From the NCBI GenBank assembly GCA_007130585.1, contig SLSE01000202.1:1-14922 (forward strand): a stretch of 14,922 nucleotides of DNA, in the 5' to 3' direction. Below, piece after piece: positions 13,810 through 14,922 of the stretch (position 1 is its first letter; the number at the start of each line of letters is the position of its first letter). Under the pieces are notes generated by a model. It worked only from the letters and a program-made list of their open reading frames with translations. It ran no database searches and was not told the DNA's origin. The DNA comes from Syntrophomonadaceae bacterium (lineage in GTDB: Bacteria > Bacillota > Dethiobacteria > DTU022). A program made the translations under genes and the position numbers.

Positions 13810-14781
13810 TTACTCGGCAGAAGACTTAGTTTGCTTCAGCCTCGCCCCGAGGACTTTAAGCATATCTTCAACCATCATTTCCAGGTTATACCCCGGTTCC
13901 CATCCCCATTCAGCCCGGGCGGCCGTATCATCAAGCGAGTTCGGCCAGCTGTCGGCGATGGCCTGCCTGACAGGGTCTATATCGTAATCTATTTTAAAGT
14001 CCGGGATATGTTTCTTTATTTCTTCCGTGAGTTCGGACGGGGTGACAGTTATGGCCGAAACATTAAAGGCATTGCGATGCCGCAGTTTGCCGGGGTCTGC
14101 TTCCATCAGCTTAACAGCGCCTTCAAGTACGTCGGGCATATAAATCATGTCAATGGAGCTGTTCTCTCTCAGGAAACATGTATACCTGCCATGCCTGATC
14201 GCATCATAGAAAATATGGACAGCATAGTCGGTTGTCCCGCCGCCGGGCAGGGTGGCATTTGAAATAACCCCGGGGTACCTCAGGCCGCGGATATCGAGAC
14301 CGTACCTATTATGGTAATAGTCACAGAGCAGCTCACCCGTTATTTTTGAGATACCGTAGATACTGGTGGGTCTGGTTATAGTATTCTGGGGAGTTTTATC
14401 TTTTGGTGAATCCGGACCGAAGACGGCAATTGAGCTGGGAAAGAAAACAGAGCAGCCGGTTTCCCTGGATGCTTCCAGAATATTAATCAAACCATCCAGG
14501 TTAACTTCCCAGAGACCCAGGGGATTTGCCTCGCCGGTCCCGGAAAGCATGGAGGCAAGATGATAAACAGTATTTATCTTATGTTTCCCGATTAGATCAG
14601 TAATTCTTTCCCTCACGGTAATGTCCAGCACTTCAAATGGCCCCGTTTCTATTAATTTTTCGCTGCCATTTGCGCTTTTACCAGAAGCGATCACGTTGTC
14701 TGTCCCGTACTTTTCCCGCAGGTAAGGTACCAACTCGGTACCGATCTGTCCGAGAGCTCCGGTTACCAGGATCCTTTTCAC
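13810..14781 (-). CDS. tdh: L-threonine 3-dehydrogenase, SDR/epimerase-like type
   Basis: The protein is 323 residues from the chosen start and belongs to the extended short-chain dehydrogenase/NAD-dependent epimerase superfamily. It begins with KRILVTGALGQIGTELV, which holds the NAD-binding GxxGxxG (Gly8, 11, 14). DITVRERI follows, and then VYHLASMLSGTGE. The catalytic region is FFPSSIAVFGP (Ser116/117) and IYGISKITGE with the YxxxK pair Tyr142 and Lys146. This pattern fits SDR-type threonine dehydrogenases, which replace the zinc-dependent MDR type of E. coli. The reaction is L-threonine + NAD+ to 2-amino-3-ketobutyrate, the substrate of the Kbl enzyme encoded next to it, and the neighbour strongly supports this function over sugar epimerase. 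GTG at 14781 is chosen: AGGGGG lies nine bases upstream and the protein then starts directly at the Rossmann strand. Longer starts (ATG 14802 or 14853) would place that site inside the gene. Confidence 0.92.
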   Translation of the reverse strand: MKRILVTGALGQIGTELVPYLREKYGTDNVIASGKSANGSEKLIETGPFEVLDITVRERITDLIGKHKINTVYHLASMLSGTGEANPLGLWEVNLDGLINILEASRETGCSVFFPSSIAVFGPDSPKDKTPQNTITRPTSIYGISKITGELLCDYYHNRYGLDIRGLRYPGVISNATLPGGGTTDYAVHIFYDAIRHGRYTCFLRENSSIDMIYMPDVLEGAVKLMEADPGKLRHRNAFNVSAITVTPSELTEEIKKHIPDFKIDYDIDPVRQAIADSWPNSLDDTAARAEWGWEPGYNLEMMVEDMLKVLGARLKQTKSSAE

Positions 14782-14922
14782 TTTTGCAGTCCCCCTGTTC
14801 ATTTGTTGCTGGTATTTTTCCGGTATCCGGGTTTTTAGTATCGACCCGGTCAAGAATTAGTTCTCTTTTTTATGACCGATTTCCTTTGCCGGTTTCCGGA
14901 TTGTTCTAAAAAGAAGGGCAGG

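Noticed and set aside
1..14922. CRISPR array, insertion sequence, prophage, tRNA or rRNA
   Set aside because: No regularly spaced repeats, terminal inverted repeats with a transposase, phage genes, cloverleaf-like sequences or rRNA segments were seen.

Overview
The window looks like chromosomal DNA of an anaerobic Gram-positive bacterium of the Firmicutes (Clostridia or Peptococcaceae-like). Evidence: strong AGGAGG-type ribosome binding sites; several non-ATG starts (TTG for the DNA methyltransferase and the universal stress protein, GTG for the threonine dehydrogenase, and GTG or TTG for the aldehyde oxidoreductase and flavodoxin-like genes); a YlbF/YmcA-family protein, which is typical of Firmicutes; a dockerin-type protein; and a tungsten/molybdenum aldehyde:ferredoxin oxidoreductase. 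The genus is an inference and is not fixed by the sequence. I see no integrase, transposase, tRNA, rRNA, CRISPR array or phage module.

Layout. Bases 1-3740 (plus strand) carry the C-terminal part of a sodium:solute symporter, a flavodoxin-like protein, RidA, a membrane-anchored or exported protein with a complete dockerin pair, and an unrecognised membrane-anchored protein. A good intrinsic terminator separates the last two. An orphan beta-class DNA methyltransferase (TSPPY motif) follows at 3789-4865. Bases 4930-7851 (minus strand) form a same-direction run read as baeRF-type release-factor paralogue, YjbQ/UPF0047, DNA polymerase IV. A 0.5 kb gene-free divergent region precedes an aldehyde:ferredoxin oxidoreductase and a UspA protein on the plus strand. 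A strong bidirectional terminator lies between UspA and a convergent minus-strand YlbF/YmcA gene. Next come a plus-strand membrane-anchored alpha/beta hydrolase, a second shared terminator, and a minus-strand pair encoding SDR-type threonine dehydrogenase and 2-amino-3-ketobutyrate CoA ligase (Kbl).

How the genes work together. The clearest pathway is the last pair: L-threonine is oxidised to 2-amino-3-ketobutyrate, which is cleaved with CoA to glycine and acetyl-CoA. RidA (imine/enamine hydrolysis) fits amino-acid catabolism but is not linked to it by an operon. The aldehyde oxidoreductase points to ferredoxin-based anaerobic metabolism. The rest reads as a mosaic of short housekeeping and accessory units. 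I do not see one convincing new multi-gene system. The items most worth a second look are the dockerin protein and its unknown neighbour, the orphan methyltransferase, the release-factor-paralogue/YjbQ/DinB run, and a tandem repeat in the tdh-kbl spacer.
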